Shown here: piece by piece, positions 25,741-35,718 of the stretch | How positions within the stretch are numbered: position 1 is the stretch's first letter | Layout: every line of letters begins with the position of its first letter | Translations under genes and position numbers: made by a program | NCBI GenBank assembly: GCA_947502635.1 | Contig: CANNAN010000016.1 | Coordinates: forward strand, 1-64,000 | DNA length: 64,000 nt | Direction: 5' to 3' | Origin: an uncultured Flavobacteriaceae bacterium | GTDB lineage: Bacteria; Bacteroidota; Bacteroidia; Flavobacteriales; Flavobacteriaceae | The notes under the pieces: generated by a model | The model's input: only the letters and a program-made list of their open reading frames with translations | What the model was told of the DNA's origin: nothing | Database searches by the model: none

Positions 25741-25810
25741 ATTTACGATACAAAGTAAGTAAATCTATCTTAAAACGATAGCAAGTATCTTTTATTTTGT
25801 AATGTTATAT

Positions 25811-25838
25811 AAAAAAACCCCGAAATAAATCGAGGTTA
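25811..25838 (-). terminator. lon terminator
   Basis: Read leftward, AACCTCGA and TCGGGGTT form an 8-bp stem with one mismatch and a 6-nt loop, followed by seven T. It begins 14 bp after the lon stop. Confidence 0.8.
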
Positions 25839-25851
25839 ATGTATCTTAATT

Positions 25852-28302
25852 TTATAGCTTCTTGGCATGCTTTACTTTTTGATCCGTAAGCGCTATTTCA
25901 ATAACATCACTCATATCAGTCACATAATGAAACGTTAGACCTTTTAGATAGTCCGCTTTTATTTCTTCTATATCACGTCTATTTTCCTCACACAATAAAA
26001 TCTCTTTTATTCTAGCTCGTTTAGCTGCCAGAATTTTTTCTTTAATACCACCTACTGGCAGTACTTTTCCTCGTAGCGTAATCTCCCCTGTCATTGCCAA
26101 ACTTTTCTTCACTTTCTTTTGTGTGAATAATGACACTAATGATGTTAACATAGTCACCCCTGCACTTGGTCCATCTTTTGGTGTAGCACCTTCTGGTACG
26201 TGAATATGAACATTATAATTATCAAAAACAGTCGCGTCTATACCAAAACTATCTGCATTAGATTTGATGTATTCCATCGCAATAGTAGCAGATTCTTTCA
26301 TCACCTTACCTAAATTTCCAGTAATAGTAAGTGTTCCTTTTCCTTTTGATAAAATGGATTCAATAAACAGAATATCACCACCAACACGTGTCCATGCTAA
26401 TCCTGTTACAACTCCAGCAACATTATTGTTTTCATATTTATCACGTTCTAATTTTGCACCGCCCAAAACTTCAATAATATCTTCATTAGAAATTTTTATA
26501 TTGTAATCTTCTTCCATGGCGATGTTTTTAGCTGCATAACGCACCATTTTGGCGATTTGTTTTTCCAAACCACGAACACCAGACTCACGTGTATAGCCTT
26601 CTACAATCTTTTCTAATTGTGACTTGCCAATCTTTAAATGCTCGGTTGATAAACCATGTTCTTTTAATTGCTTAGGTAATAAATGACGTTTAGCTATTTC
26701 AACTTTTTCCTCAATAGTATATCCTGTTACATTGATAATCTCCATACGGTCACGCAATGCTGGCTGAATGGTAGACAAGCTATTAGATGTTGCTATAAAC
26801 ATCACTTTAGAAAGGTCGTAACCCATCTCTAAGAAATTATCATAGAACTCACTATTTTGTTCAGGGTCTAAAACTTCTAACATCGCTGAAGAAGGATCTC
26901 CTTGGTGTGAATTAGATAGTTTGTCAATTTCATCTAAAACAAAAACAGGGTTTGAAGTTCCTGCTTTCTTCAAACTTTGAATAATACGTCCAGGCATCGC
27001 ACCAATATATGTTTTACGATGCCCTCTAATTTCTGCTTCATCACGTAAACCACCTAACGAAATACGCACATATTCTCTACCTAATGCTTCTGCAATAGAT
27101 TTACCAAGCGATGTTTTACCAACACCTGGAGGTCCGTACAAACATAGAATAGGTGATTTCATATCATTACGTAATTTCAATACTGCAAGATATTCTATGA
27201 TTCTACGCTTTACGTCTTCTAATCCAAAATGGTCTCTATCCAGTACCTTTTTAGCATATTTTAAATCGAATTTATCAGTACTAAATTCATTCCAAGGTAA
27301 ATCCAGAAACAACTCTAAATAATTACGTTGGATAGAGTATTCTGCAACTTGCGGGTTCATACGTTGCATTTTAGAAATTTCCTTATCAAAATGCTTAGCG
27401 ACTTGCTCGTCCCATTGTTTTTCACTAGCACGTAACTTCATTTCTTCTAGCTCTTCATCATGACTTACACCTCCCAATTCTTCTTGAATGGTTTTCATTT
27501 GCTGATGCAAGAAATACTCACGTTGTTGTTGACTCATATCCATTTGAACTTTAGACTGAATATCATTCTTAAGCTCTAACTTCTGAAATTCAACATTCAT
27601 AAGTTTAAGTGTGGACAAGGCGCGCTTTTTAAGATCATTTATTTCTAAAAGCGATTGCTTTTCTGCTACCGATATATTCATGTTTGAAGACACAAAATTT
27701 ATCAAGAAGGAATTGCTTTCTATATTTTTTATAGCAAAAGATGCTTCGCTAGGAATATTTGGGCTTTCTTTTATAATTTCCAGCGCCAAGTCTTTTATAG
27801 AATCTATAATTGCAGTAAATTCTTTATTATTAACAGCTGGTTTAGCCTCTGCAATATCTCTAATAGTCGCATTCATGTATGGTTCCTCTGTAAGAACCTC
27901 TGCCACTTTAAAACGTTTTTTTCCTTGGATAATAACAGTTACATTACCATCTGGCATTTTTAAAACACGTAGTATTCTTGCTACTGTACCTGTTTCATTG
28001 ATATCTTTTGCAGATGGATCTTCAACAGATTCATCTTTTTGAGATACTACACCAATAACTTTTCCGCCTTTATTGGCATCATTTATTAATTTGATAGATT
28101 TATCTCTACCAGCCGTAATAGGAATCACAACACCTGGAAACAATACCGTATTTCGCAATGATAAAATGGGTAGTGTTTCTGGTAATTCTTCATTATTGAT
28201 GGCTTCTTCGTCTTCTGGTGTCATTAATGGAATTAATTCTGAGTTTTCATCAAATTCCTGTAATGACAAACTGTCAAGGGCTATAAAATTAGATTTCTTC
28301 AT
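25852..28302 (-). CDS. lon: ATP-dependent protease Lon (endopeptidase La)
   Basis: The full-length 816-residue protease has a Lon N-terminal substrate domain ([19 protein letters not shown], about 43-61), a long helical region, an AAA+ ATPase module with Walker [16 protein letters not shown] and Walker [12 protein letters not shown], and the C-terminal peptidase domain. There [12 protein letters not shown] carries the catalytic Ser and [15 protein letters not shown] the catalytic Lys. It degrades damaged and short-lived regulatory proteins in the cytosol. A strong promoter lies about 105 bp upstream. The gene forms its own unit. Confidence 0.97.
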   Translation of the reverse strand: MKKSNFIALDSLSLQEFDENSELIPLMTPEDEEAINNEELPETLPILSLRNTVLFPGVVIPITAGRDKSIKLINDANKGGKVIGVVSQKDESVEDPSAKDINETGTVARILRVLKMPDGNVTVIIQGKKRFKVAEVLTEEPYMNATIRDIAEAKPAVNNKEFTAIIDSIKDLALEIIKESPNIPSEASFAIKNIESNSFLINFVSSNMNISVAEKQSLLEINDLKKRALSTLKLMNVEFQKLELKNDIQSKVQMDMSQQQREYFLHQQMKTIQEELGGVSHDEELEEMKLRASEKQWDEQVAKHFDKEISKMQRMNPQVAEYSIQRNYLELFLDLPWNEFSTDKFDLKYAKKVLDRDHFGLEDVKRRIIEYLAVLKLRNDMKSPILCLYGPPGVGKTSLGKSIAEALGREYVRISLGGLRDEAEIRGHRKTYIGAMPGRIIQSLKKAGTSNPVFVLDEIDKLSNSHQGDPSSAMLEVLDPEQNSEFYDNFLEMGYDLSKVMFIATSNSLSTIQPALRDRMEIINVTGYTIEEKVEIAKRHLLPKQLKEHGLSTEHLKIGKSQLEKIVEGYTRESGVRGLEKQIAKMVRYAAKNIAMEEDYNIKISNEDIIEVLGGAKLERDKYENNNVAGVVTGLAWTRVGGDILFIESILSKGKGTLTITGNLGKVMKESATIAMEYIKSNADSFGIDATVFDNYNVHIHVPEGATPKDGPSAGVTMLTSLVSLFTQKKVKKSLAMTGEITLRGKVLPVGGIKEKILAAKRARIKEILLCEENRRDIEEIKADYLKGLTFHYVTDMSDVIEIALTDQKVKHAKKL

Positions 28303-28404
28303 ATATGTATTTAGGTCAATCTGTCATTAAAACAAGACCCGATCATTTATTATATTAATTCAAAAAACATTAAATCTATGAATATCAAGCGTTTAAATAG
28401 AGAG

Positions 28405-28434
28405 CAAAGATATACATTACTACTATAAATTCAA
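28405..28434 (-). promoter_or_regulatory. lon promoter
   Basis: On the minus strand TTG (28432-28434), 19 bp, then TATCTTTG (28405-28412): an exact match to the Bacteroidota vegetative promoter. The leader before the lon ATG would be about 95 nt. Confidence 0.8.
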
Positions 28435-28483
28435 TAGCTATGCCACAGTAGAAATTTAAGAATAAAATTTTATTTACTGTTCA

Positions 28484-29134
28484 CTATACTTTCCCCATTT
28501 TCTTCAAAACAAACAACAAAACTATAGGTATTGCTAATAGACCAATCATAAGTAAATTGGTTTGAAACAACTCGGGTGATAAAACCAAAGTAATAGCATA
28601 ACCTCCAATAGCACCTCCAAAATGAGCATCGTGCCCTATATTACCTATTCTATTCTTCATCCCATAAATAGAATATAATAAATAACCTATTCCGAAAATA
28701 TATGCTGGTATTGGTATCGGAATAAAAAACATATACAATTCCATGCCTGGACGCAATAAAATAGCAGAATACAGAATACCTGTAACTGCTCCACTAGCTC
28801 CAACAGCACTGTAGTGATACTCATTTTTATGAAAAAACAGTGATAGCAGACTACCAAATAACAAACTACCTAAATAAATTAAGATAAAATAAAGTGGACT
28901 TAAAAGCGTAATAACGACACCTGCAAAAAAATACAGAGTAAGCATATTAAACAATAAATGTTGTGTATCTACATGTAAAAATCCCGAACTAAACAGTCTG
29001 ATTTTTTCACCTCTTTGCACGCCTCCTACGTGAAACTTGTATCTATCAAAAAAACTATAATCACCAAATCCTTTATAAGATATGATGGCATTAGCTGCGA
29101 TTATAATTATAGTAATTAAGTCTAATTTGCCCAT
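28484..29134 (-). CDS. Rhomboid-family intramembrane serine protease
   Basis: A 216-residue protein with about six membrane segments. The catalytic serine is S114 in VGASGAVTGIL, and the partner histidine H171 lies in GHDAHFGGAIGG. The HLLFNMLTLYFF stretch in the second segment matches the rhomboid HxxxN region (H59, N63). It cleaves membrane protein segments in the inner membrane; the substrate is unknown. It is divergent from the acyltransferase gene, with the two probable -7 boxes overlapping in the 62-bp gap. Confidence 0.92.
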   Translation of the reverse strand: MGKLDLITIIIIAANAIISYKGFGDYSFFDRYKFHVGGVQRGEKIRLFSSGFLHVDTQHLLFNMLTLYFFAGVVITLLSPLYFILIYLGSLLFGSLLSLFFHKNEYHYSAVGASGAVTGILYSAILLRPGMELYMFFIPIPIPAYIFGIGYLLYSIYGMKNRIGNIGHDAHFGGAIGGYAITLVLSPELFQTNLLMIGLLAIPIVLLFVLKKMGKV

Positions 29135-29164
29135 GCGGTGTAAACGTTTAAAATGTATTTAACA

Positions 29165-29186
29165 TATATTTGCTGCTACAAATCTA
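29165..29186. promoter_or_regulatory. Face-to-face -7 boxes of the acyltransferase and rhomboid genes
   Basis: TATATTTG (29165-29172, plus) and TAGATTTG on the minus strand (29179-29186) both match TAnnTTTG. They are separated by 6 bp inside the 62-bp divergent gap. Clear -33 boxes are lacking on both strands. Confidence 0.5.
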
Positions 29187-29196
29187 AAATTAATTA

Positions 29197-30075
29197 ATGC
29201 AATTTCTAATTTATATTATTGTTTATCCTTTTTTATGGTCTATATCCAAACTTCCCTTTAGGTTATTGTATATAGTTTCAGATGGTCTTTACATATTACT
29301 TTATCACATAATAGGCTACAGAAAAAAGGTAGTTACCAACAACTTAAGGCTTGTGTTTTCTGATAAAACAGACAAAGAAATTGCCTCTATTAGGAAAAAA
29401 TTCTATAAGCATTTATGCGACATGTTTTTAGAAATGGCAAAGACCATGTCAATTTCTGAAAAAGAATTAAAAAGACGCTTTAAAATAACCAATCCAGAAG
29501 AGTTTAAGCGTTTAGAATCTTTAAACAAAAGTGTTATTTTAATATTTGGTCATTATGCCAGTTGGGAGTGGTCTATTGTACTTCAAAACTACATAAATTT
29601 TAAGGGTTTAGCTGTTTATAAAAAACTTGCAAACCAACATTTCGATAAGTTGGTTAGAGATATTCGCTCTAAATTTAATACCTCACTCATTAGTACAAAA
29701 GAAACCACAAGTATAATAAACCAAAATGAATCTAAAGGAATTAAAAGTATTACTGGTTTTTTAAGTGATCAATCCCCCAGACTAAGTAAAGATGTCTATT
29801 GGAGTCAATTTATGGGAATTGATGTACCATGTTTTACTGGGGCTGAACGCTTAGCAAAAAAATTAGATCTTTCTACAGCTTATTTAAAAGTTACCAAAAT
29901 AAAACGAGGTTTTTATGAAGCAGAAATTATAACACTTGCCGAAGACTCTAATAAATTTGAAAACTATGAGTTAACAGATATGTTCCTTAAAGAAGTTGAA
30001 AAGCAAATTTACAAAGCGCCTGAATACTATTTTTGGACTCATAAACGCTGGAAGCATAAAAAAAAGAAGGACTAA
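29197..30075 (+). CDS. LpxL/HtrB-type lysophospholipid (lipid A) acyltransferase
   Basis: A 292-residue inner-membrane enzyme with an N-terminal membrane segment (IYIIVYPFLWSISKLPF). The acyltransferase motif H119-x4-E124 is in ILIFGHYASWEWS. Further family blocks are KGLAVYKKLANQHFDKLVRDIR and FLSDQSPRLSKD, a substrate-binding block, and EYYFWTHKRWK at the C terminus. These enzymes add secondary acyl chains to lipid A precursors. Only one such gene is seen here, as is common in Bacteroidota. Its stop codon lies inside the terminator hairpin shared with the convergent sulfatase. Confidence 0.92.
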   Translation: MQFLIYIIVYPFLWSISKLPFRLLYIVSDGLYILLYHIIGYRKKVVTNNLRLVFSDKTDKEIASIRKKFYKHLCDMFLEMAKTMSISEKELKRRFKITNPEEFKRLESLNKSVILIFGHYASWEWSIVLQNYINFKGLAVYKKLANQHFDKLVRDIRSKFNTSLISTKETTSIINQNESKGIKSITGFLSDQSPRLSKDVYWSQFMGIDVPCFTGAERLAKKLDLSTAYLKVTKIKRGFYEAEIITLAEDSNKFENYELTDMFLKEVEKQIYKAPEYYFWTHKRWKHKKKKD

Positions 30076-30094
30076 TACCAATGCATTAGTCCTT
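30067..30094. terminator. Bidirectional terminator between acyltransferase and sulfatase
   Basis: AAGGACTAAT (30067-30076) and ATTAGTCCTT (30085-30094) form a perfect 10-bp stem with an 8-nt loop. The acyltransferase stop codon (30073-30075) is part of the stem. The hairpin ends 4 bp before the convergent sulfatase stop. Confidence 0.7.
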
Positions 30095-30097
30095 TGC

Positions 30098-31633
30098 TCA
30101 CCCTTTAAAGTCTGGATTAATTAACACTTTACCTTCTTTACGGGCTTTCATATAAACGGCTTTTGATGGTCTTGGTCTAATGCGATACTTTGTTGGTAAC
30201 CCTGTTCCTCTAAAGAAATCATCTGGCATACGAACAGTTGGCATATAATCTTTTGTAATTTCTCTAATAGTATTTAATCTAACTCGCATATAATTTAAAA
30301 CATTCGTATATTCTTTGTTTTGAGCGAGGTTATTTAACTCATAGGGGTCTGCAACAACATCAAAAAGTTCTTCTTCTGGTCTCGGAACTTCAAAACATCG
30401 TTTTTGAGCTTCATTCAGAGTTCCTGCCTTATTTTCTTTAACCATACTTTTCCAAGCTCTATCTCTTAACACATCTGCAGAAGGGGTATTAGGCAAATCT
30501 GGATAATAATTCTTTATATACTTAAACTTATGAGTTCTCACTGCACGTGTGTAATCTTCAAAATCATGAAAATGATCCTCAGCATAAATTTCATTATGTA
30601 TTTCTCTAATGTCTCCCATTAGTAAAGAACTAATATCCTCACCATCGAACACTTCTAAAGGTTTTAACCCAGCAACACTCATTAAAGTTGAAGCTATATC
30701 GACAGAACTTACCAAATTATTATTTACACTTCCTGGCATAACCATAGCTGGCCATTTAACAATCCAAGGTGTTTTTATACCGCCATCATATAACGTCGTT
30801 TTATCTCTGGGGAAGGCTCTGCCATTATCCGAGATAAATAAAATCAATGTATTATCTGTAACACCTTGAGCGTCTAATTCGGCAACAACTTCACCTATAT
30901 AACGATCCATTCTTGATATTTCGTCATAATAAAGAGCAAAGTCTTTTTTAACCGAAGCTGTTTTTGGCATATAAGGAGGAATAACAGCATCTTCAAGACC
31001 ATAAGGCTCATCAGAGATATTTTCATAAAATGGTCTATGCGCGTCAAACGATGCCAACCAGGTAAAGAAAGGTTTTCCCTTTGGTCTATTTTTTAACAGT
31101 TTAATCCATTCATCACAACCACTTCCATCACCTGTTAACCTTCTATCTAACCCTATAGGAGCATCCTCCCATTGCATTTCTAACAACACATCAAAATCGT
31201 CTCTAACAGGATCTCCCATATGGTATTTACCCGCTAAACCTGTCCAATACCCTGCATTTTTTAATTGTTGTACAAAGGTTTTTTTATCTTCTGGTAATGG
31301 CCACGACAATTGTTCGGCATCCGTATTATGTGGATAAAGGCCAGAGATGATACTCGTTCTACTAGGACTACAGGAACTTGTTGTTAAAAACGCCTGATTG
31401 AAACGCATACCATCTTCAGCTAGCTCATCCAAATTTGGTGTTTGTATATTAGGATGTCCGTAAGCTCCAATATCATTCCAACTAACATCATCGGCTATAA
31501 TTAAAACAATATTTGGTTTTTCATTTGTATTAACTACAATTCCTTTTTTCGTCTCTTTTTTTGACTGACAGGAAACTGCTAAGATTAACAATAGGAGCAA
31601 TCGTACAATGCGTGAATACTTTTTAAAGCTCAT
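30098..31633 (-). CDS. Sulfatase (S1 family, formylglycine type), lipoprotein
   Basis: A 511-residue lipoprotein (lipobox LAVSC, Cys about 22). The metal-binding aspartates are in IIADDVSWNDIGAYGHPN (D48, D49). The sulfatase signature CSPSRTSIISGLYPHN has Cys88, which is converted to formylglycine. Later blocks are WTGLAGKYHMGD, FTWLASFDAHRPFY and ILFISDNGRAFPRDKTTLYDGGIKTP. The overall pattern is close to N-sulfoglucosamine or related polysaccharide sulfatases. It acts in the periplasm or at the surface on sulfated glycans. No SusC/SusD pair is adjacent, so it is outside a classic utilisation locus. A hairpin (31641-31661) lies just upstream of the start. Confidence 0.9.
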   Translation of the reverse strand: MSFKKYSRIVRLLLLLILAVSCQSKKETKKGIVVNTNEKPNIVLIIADDVSWNDIGAYGHPNIQTPNLDELAEDGMRFNQAFLTTSSCSPSRTSIISGLYPHNTDAEQLSWPLPEDKKTFVQQLKNAGYWTGLAGKYHMGDPVRDDFDVLLEMQWEDAPIGLDRRLTGDGSGCDEWIKLLKNRPKGKPFFTWLASFDAHRPFYENISDEPYGLEDAVIPPYMPKTASVKKDFALYYDEISRMDRYIGEVVAELDAQGVTDNTLILFISDNGRAFPRDKTTLYDGGIKTPWIVKWPAMVMPGSVNNNLVSSVDIASTLMSVAGLKPLEVFDGEDISSLLMGDIREIHNEIYAEDHFHDFEDYTRAVRTHKFKYIKNYYPDLPNTPSADVLRDRAWKSMVKENKAGTLNEAQKRCFEVPRPEEELFDVVADPYELNNLAQNKEYTNVLNYMRVRLNTIREITKDYMPTVRMPDDFFRGTGLPTKYRIRPRPSKAVYMKARKEGKVLINPDFKG

Positions 31634-31640
31634 AACCTAA

Positions 31641-31661
31641 ATAGAAATATTTCGTTTCTAT
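31641..31661. promoter_or_regulatory. Small hairpin upstream of the sulfatase
   Basis: ATAGAAA (31641-31647) and TTTCTAT (31655-31661) flank 7 nt, 8 bp before the sulfatase ATG on the minus strand. It is an operator or leader hairpin candidate. The remaining gap to glmM shows no clear promoter. Confidence 0.35.
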
Positions 31662-31838
31662 AAATCTAGCAATTTTGAACTACATCTTTAACTATCATTA
31701 CACTAAATGACCATTAGTTGCATATATTTGACCGTTAATTACATTTCTTTATTCCATAGAACCATAATCCTTTATATTTTAAGATTACAACTTATATCTA
31801 GCTTTAGCCCACATAAGCTATTACATAAAAGGTGAAAC

Positions 31839-31866
31839 AAAAAAAACGCAAATAAAATTTGCGCTT
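31839..31866 (-). terminator. glmM terminator
   Basis: Leftward, CGCAAAT and ATTTGCG (31847-31863) form a stem with a 3-nt loop, followed by eight T on the minus strand. It lies 26 bp after the glmM stop. Confidence 0.8.
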
Positions 31867-31891
31867 TTAAATATTGTATAGTACAAGATGA

Positions 31892-33280
31892 TTATGCTTG
31901 AGCAATAACTCCGATCTCTTCGATAAATTTATCTGCTAAATCGTCAGCTTCTTTTTGAGATTTTGCTTCGGTATAAATTCTAATAATAGGTTCTGTATTA
32001 CTTTTACGCAAGTGTACCCAACTTTCAGAAAAATCAATTTTAACACCATCAATAGTTGTTAATTGCTCATTTTTATATCGATCTTCCATTGTTTTTAAAA
32101 TACCATCAACATCCAACTCTGGTGTCAACTGAATTTTCTTTTTACTCATAAAATAGTCTGGGTATGTTTTTCTAAGTTCACTAACACTTATATTTTTATC
32201 TGCCAACAAACTCAAAAACAAAGCAACTCCAACCAAAGCATCACGTCCGTAATGAGACTCTGGATAAATAATACCGCCATTACCTTCTCCTCCAATAACG
32301 ACTTTATTCTTTTTCATAAGGTTTACAACATTCACCTCGCCTACAGCACTCGCTTCATATGTACCACCATACTTTTCAGTCACATCTCTTAACGCTCTTG
32401 TAGAACTCATATTACTAACAGTATTCCCTGGCGTTCTACTCAATACATAATCTGCACAAGCCACTAAAGTATACTCTTCTCCAAACATCTCACCATTCTC
32501 ATCCATAAAAGCTAAACGATCCACATCTGGGTCTACTACAATACCAAAATCTGCTCTGTGCTTTTTTACTTCGGCAGACAAATCTGCTAAATGCTCTTTT
32601 AAAGGTTCAGGATTATGTGGGAAATGCCCATTTGGTTCACAATATAATTTCACAACATCGACACCCAAACGTTCCAAAAGTAATGGAATAGCAATACCTC
32701 CTGTCGAATTTACGCCATCTACAACAACTTTAAAACGTGCTTCTTCTATCGGTTTTACCGTTACCAAAGGTAAATCTAAAACCTCTATAATGTGCAAATC
32801 GATATAGGCGTTATTTTTTGTTATTTTTCCTAAACTGTCAACATCAGCAAAATTCATACTATCGCTTTCTGCGATGTCTAAAATTTTCGACCCTTCAACA
32901 GCATCTAAAAACTCGCCTTTTTCATTTAGCAACTTTAATGCATTCCACTGCTTAGGGTTATGACTTGCAGTTAATATAATACCCCCATCTGCATGCTCCA
33001 AAGGAACAGCAACTTCAACTGTTGGCGTTGTGGAAAGTCCGACATCAATCACATGAATCCCCATACCAACTAAGGTATTCATGACTAAGTTTTGGATCAT
33101 TTTTCCAGAAATGCGAGCATCCCTACCAACAACTACACGATAATTTTCTTTTTCTCTATGCTGTTTTAACCAAGCGCCATAAGCAGCCGCAAATTTCACA
33201 GCGTCAATAGGTGTAAGATTTCCGCCTACTTGTCCACCAATAGTTCCTCTAATTCCTGAAATCGATTTTATAAGTGTCAT
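31892..33280 (-). CDS. glmM: Phosphoglucosamine mutase (GlmM-type phosphohexomutase)
   Basis: A 462-residue phosphohexomutase. The phosphorylated serine is S106 in TASHNPKQWNALK, the metal-binding loop is DPDVDRLAF, the sugar-specificity block is GGEGNGGIIYPESHYGRDA, and the C-terminal phosphate-binding motif is RKSNTEPIIRIYTEA. In Flavobacteriaceae the enzyme of this type is thought to make glucosamine-1-phosphate for peptidoglycan and lipopolysaccharide, though phosphomannomutase activity cannot be excluded by sequence. A weak promoter box (CAAATATA, 33305-33312) lies 25 bp before the start. It is divergent from the acpH-like gene. Confidence 0.88.
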   Translation of the reverse strand: MTLIKSISGIRGTIGGQVGGNLTPIDAVKFAAAYGAWLKQHREKENYRVVVGRDARISGKMIQNLVMNTLVGMGIHVIDVGLSTTPTVEVAVPLEHADGGIILTASHNPKQWNALKLLNEKGEFLDAVEGSKILDIAESDSMNFADVDSLGKITKNNAYIDLHIIEVLDLPLVTVKPIEEARFKVVVDGVNSTGGIAIPLLLERLGVDVVKLYCEPNGHFPHNPEPLKEHLADLSAEVKKHRADFGIVVDPDVDRLAFMDENGEMFGEEYTLVACADYVLSRTPGNTVSNMSSTRALRDVTEKYGGTYEASAVGEVNVVNLMKKNKVVIGGEGNGGIIYPESHYGRDALVGVALFLSLLADKNISVSELRKTYPDYFMSKKKIQLTPELDVDGILKTMEDRYKNEQLTTIDGVKIDFSESWVHLRKSNTEPIIRIYTEAKSQKEADDLADKFIEEIGVIAQA

Positions 33281-33359
33281 TTTGTAATTTTCAAATTAAA
33301 AAAGCAAATATACAATTCCAAAATTGTAATTCTTAAATCGGAATTCGTAAATTTCACAA

Positions 33360-33953
33360 ATGAATTACTTGGCACATATTTATCTTTCAGGAAATAATGA
33401 TTTAATAACTATTGGTAATTTTATTGCTGACGGCATTAAAGGAAAAAGTTATAAGGAATACTCAAAAGATATTCAAACAGGCATCTTATTACATCGAAAT
33501 ATAGACACCTACACAGATGCACATAAAACAGTTAGGCTAAGCACTAAAAGGTTACATGAAAAATATGGTCATTACTCAGGAATTATAGTAGATATTCTTT
33601 ATGATCATTTTCTTGCTAAAAACTGGAATAAATATAGTGTTATCCCCTTAAACACATATGTAGATACCTTTTATGATTCACTAGAGGCTCATTATAATAT
33701 ACTTCCCATAAGAATTCAAAAAATGATGCCCTATATGATTGCCGACAATTGGCTTTTAAGTTATGCTTCTATTGATGGTATTTCTAGGGTTTTGGATGGT
33801 ATGAATAGAAGAACAAAAAATAGGTCTGGAATGGATGAGGCTATCGTTGAGCTTGAAGAATTTTATAAAGAATTTGAAAATGAATTTACAGTATTTTTTG
33901 ATGAATTGATAGCCTTTTCTAAGGAAAAACTCAAAGAATTAAACGAAGCATAA
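33360..33953 (+). CDS. Acyl carrier protein phosphodiesterase (AcpH-like, DUF479)
   Basis: The 197-residue protein begins MNYLAHIYLSGNNDLITIGNFIADGIKG, the standard opening of the DUF479/AcpH family, with further blocks HRNIDTYTDAH and VDILYDHFLAKNW holding the metal-binding histidine and aspartate residues of an HD-type hydrolase. AcpH removes 4'-phosphopantetheine from acyl carrier protein. It may be nearly leaderless: TAAATTTC at 33348-33355 with TTG 21 bp upstream resembles a promoter ending right at the ATG. The next gene (ggt) starts 3 bp after its stop. Confidence 0.88.
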   Translation: MNYLAHIYLSGNNDLITIGNFIADGIKGKSYKEYSKDIQTGILLHRNIDTYTDAHKTVRLSTKRLHEKYGHYSGIIVDILYDHFLAKNWNKYSVIPLNTYVDTFYDSLEAHYNILPIRIQKMMPYMIADNWLLSYASIDGISRVLDGMNRRTKNRSGMDEAIVELEEFYKEFENEFTVFFDELIAFSKEKLKELNEA

Positions 33954-33956
33954 ATC

Positions 33957-35645
33957 ATGAAACAATTACTATACGCAGCTTTATTATTCACTCTTTTTAT
34001 CTCTTGTAAAAACACCATTGAACCCAGAGAAACAGGGTTAATAACAAAAAATGCTATGGTTGTCTCTGCACGAGCAGAAGCTTCTAAAATTGGTAATGAT
34101 GTTCTTAAAAAAGGAGGTAATGCCTTTGATGCTATGGCAGCCATGCAATTGGCTTTAGCAGTTGCTTATCCATATGCTGGTAATATAGGTGGCGGTGGTT
34201 TTATGGTTTATCGAAAATCAAATGGCGACATTGGCGCATTAGATTATAGAGAAAAAGCGCCTTTAGCAGCTACAAAGGACATGTATTTGGATGAAAATGG
34301 AAATGTTATACCTGAGAAAAGCACTTTAGGAGCAATGGCAGTTGGCGTACCTGGGTCTGTCGCTGGTGTTTTTGCTGTTCATGAAAAATTAGGGAGTTTG
34401 CCTATAGAAGATATTATAAAACCATCCATTAATCTGGCATACAAAGGCGTTATAGTCACTCAAAAACAAGAAGCAAAAATAAAAAGATACCAGCCTTATT
34501 TTTTAAAAGCTAATAAAGATTCCATCCTATTTGACAAAGCATGGAAAATGGGTGATACCATAAAGTATCCTGCGCTTGCAAAAACATTAGAACGTATTTT
34601 AAATAATGGAAAAAACGAATTTTACAAAGGAGAAACAGCCAAACGTTTGGTAAAGTTTATTCAAGAAAACGGAGGCATTCTAACTGAAGAAGATTTAGCA
34701 AAGTATACGGTTAAATGGCGTACACCTATCACGTTTATGTATGATGATTTGAAAATAATTTCTATGTCACCACCATCTAGCGGAGGTATTTGTTTAGCAC
34801 AAATAATGAGAATGATTGAACCTTATGATTTAGATAAATTTGGCCATAATTCGATTAAATCCATTCAAGTAATAACAGAAGCAGAACGCCGTGCATATGC
34901 CGATAGAAGTTTTTATCTGGGTGATCCCGATTTTGTAAATATACCTGGCGACACATTAATAAGTAAATCTTATTTAAATGATAGAATGCATAACTTTTCA
35001 TTTGAAAAAGCAACATTATCAAGTGATGTATCACATGGCAATGTTCAAGTGGTCGAAAGTAATGAAACAACCCACTACTCTATCGTTGATCAATTTGGTA
35101 ATGCTGTATCTGTAACCACAACCATAAATGGTGCCTATGGTTCAAAATTATACTGTTCAGATTTAGGATTCTTTTTAAATAATGAAATGGACGACTTTAG
35201 TAGTAAACCTGGTACTCCAAATATGTTTGGACTTATAGGAGCAGTTGCAAATAGCATCACCCCAGAAAAACGTATGTTAAGTTCCATGACACCTACAATA
35301 GTTGAAAAAAATGGCAAATTATTCATGTCTGTTGGCACTCCTGGTGGCTCCACTATCATGACATCTGTTTTACAAACAATTCTTAATGTCCACGAATATA
35401 ATATGACCATGCAAGAAGCCGTAAATGCACCACGTTTTCATCACCAATGGCTACCTGACGAAATCCGAATAGAACCCAATTTATTTGATAAAACTTTAAT
35501 ACTTCAACTCGAAAAATTGGGATATTCAATAAACGAAAAAGATTCACCAGTAATTGGCAAGGTCGATGGAATACTTGTTTTGGATGATGAATTGTTAGAG
35601 GGTGGTGCAGATCATCGAGGTGATGATACAGCCATCGGTTTTTAA
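33957..35645 (+). CDS. ggt: Gamma-glutamyltransferase, lipoprotein
   Basis: A 562-residue enzyme of glutathione breakdown. It has a lipoprotein signal (LFTLFISC, Cys17). The large-subunit part carries GGNAFDAMAAMQLALAV and GNIGGGGFMVYR. The autocleavage site that releases the small subunit is at T371 in NETTHYSIVD, followed by NAVSVTTTING, and the small subunit retains SSMTPTIV and VGTPGGSTI. The protein appears complete and active. It is exported and anchored at the membrane facing the periplasm. It lies 3 bp after the acpH-like gene, so the two share a transcript. Confidence 0.95.
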   Translation: MKQLLYAALLFTLFISCKNTIEPRETGLITKNAMVVSARAEASKIGNDVLKKGGNAFDAMAAMQLALAVAYPYAGNIGGGGFMVYRKSNGDIGALDYREKAPLAATKDMYLDENGNVIPEKSTLGAMAVGVPGSVAGVFAVHEKLGSLPIEDIIKPSINLAYKGVIVTQKQEAKIKRYQPYFLKANKDSILFDKAWKMGDTIKYPALAKTLERILNNGKNEFYKGETAKRLVKFIQENGGILTEEDLAKYTVKWRTPITFMYDDLKIISMSPPSSGGICLAQIMRMIEPYDLDKFGHNSIKSIQVITEAERRAYADRSFYLGDPDFVNIPGDTLISKSYLNDRMHNFSFEKATLSSDVSHGNVQVVESNETTHYSIVDQFGNAVSVTTTINGAYGSKLYCSDLGFFLNNEMDDFSSKPGTPNMFGLIGAVANSITPEKRMLSSMTPTIVEKNGKLFMSVGTPGGSTIMTSVLQTILNVHEYNMTMQEAVNAPRFHHQWLPDEIRIEPNLFDKTLILQLEKLGYSINEKDSPVIGKVDGILVLDDELLEGGADHRGDDTAIGF

Positions 35646-35718
35646 AGTTTTATTTTCACTAGAACAATAGTATTTAATAATTTAGCCTCTTAGTTACAAA
35701 AAGCTATACAAAGGTTTT

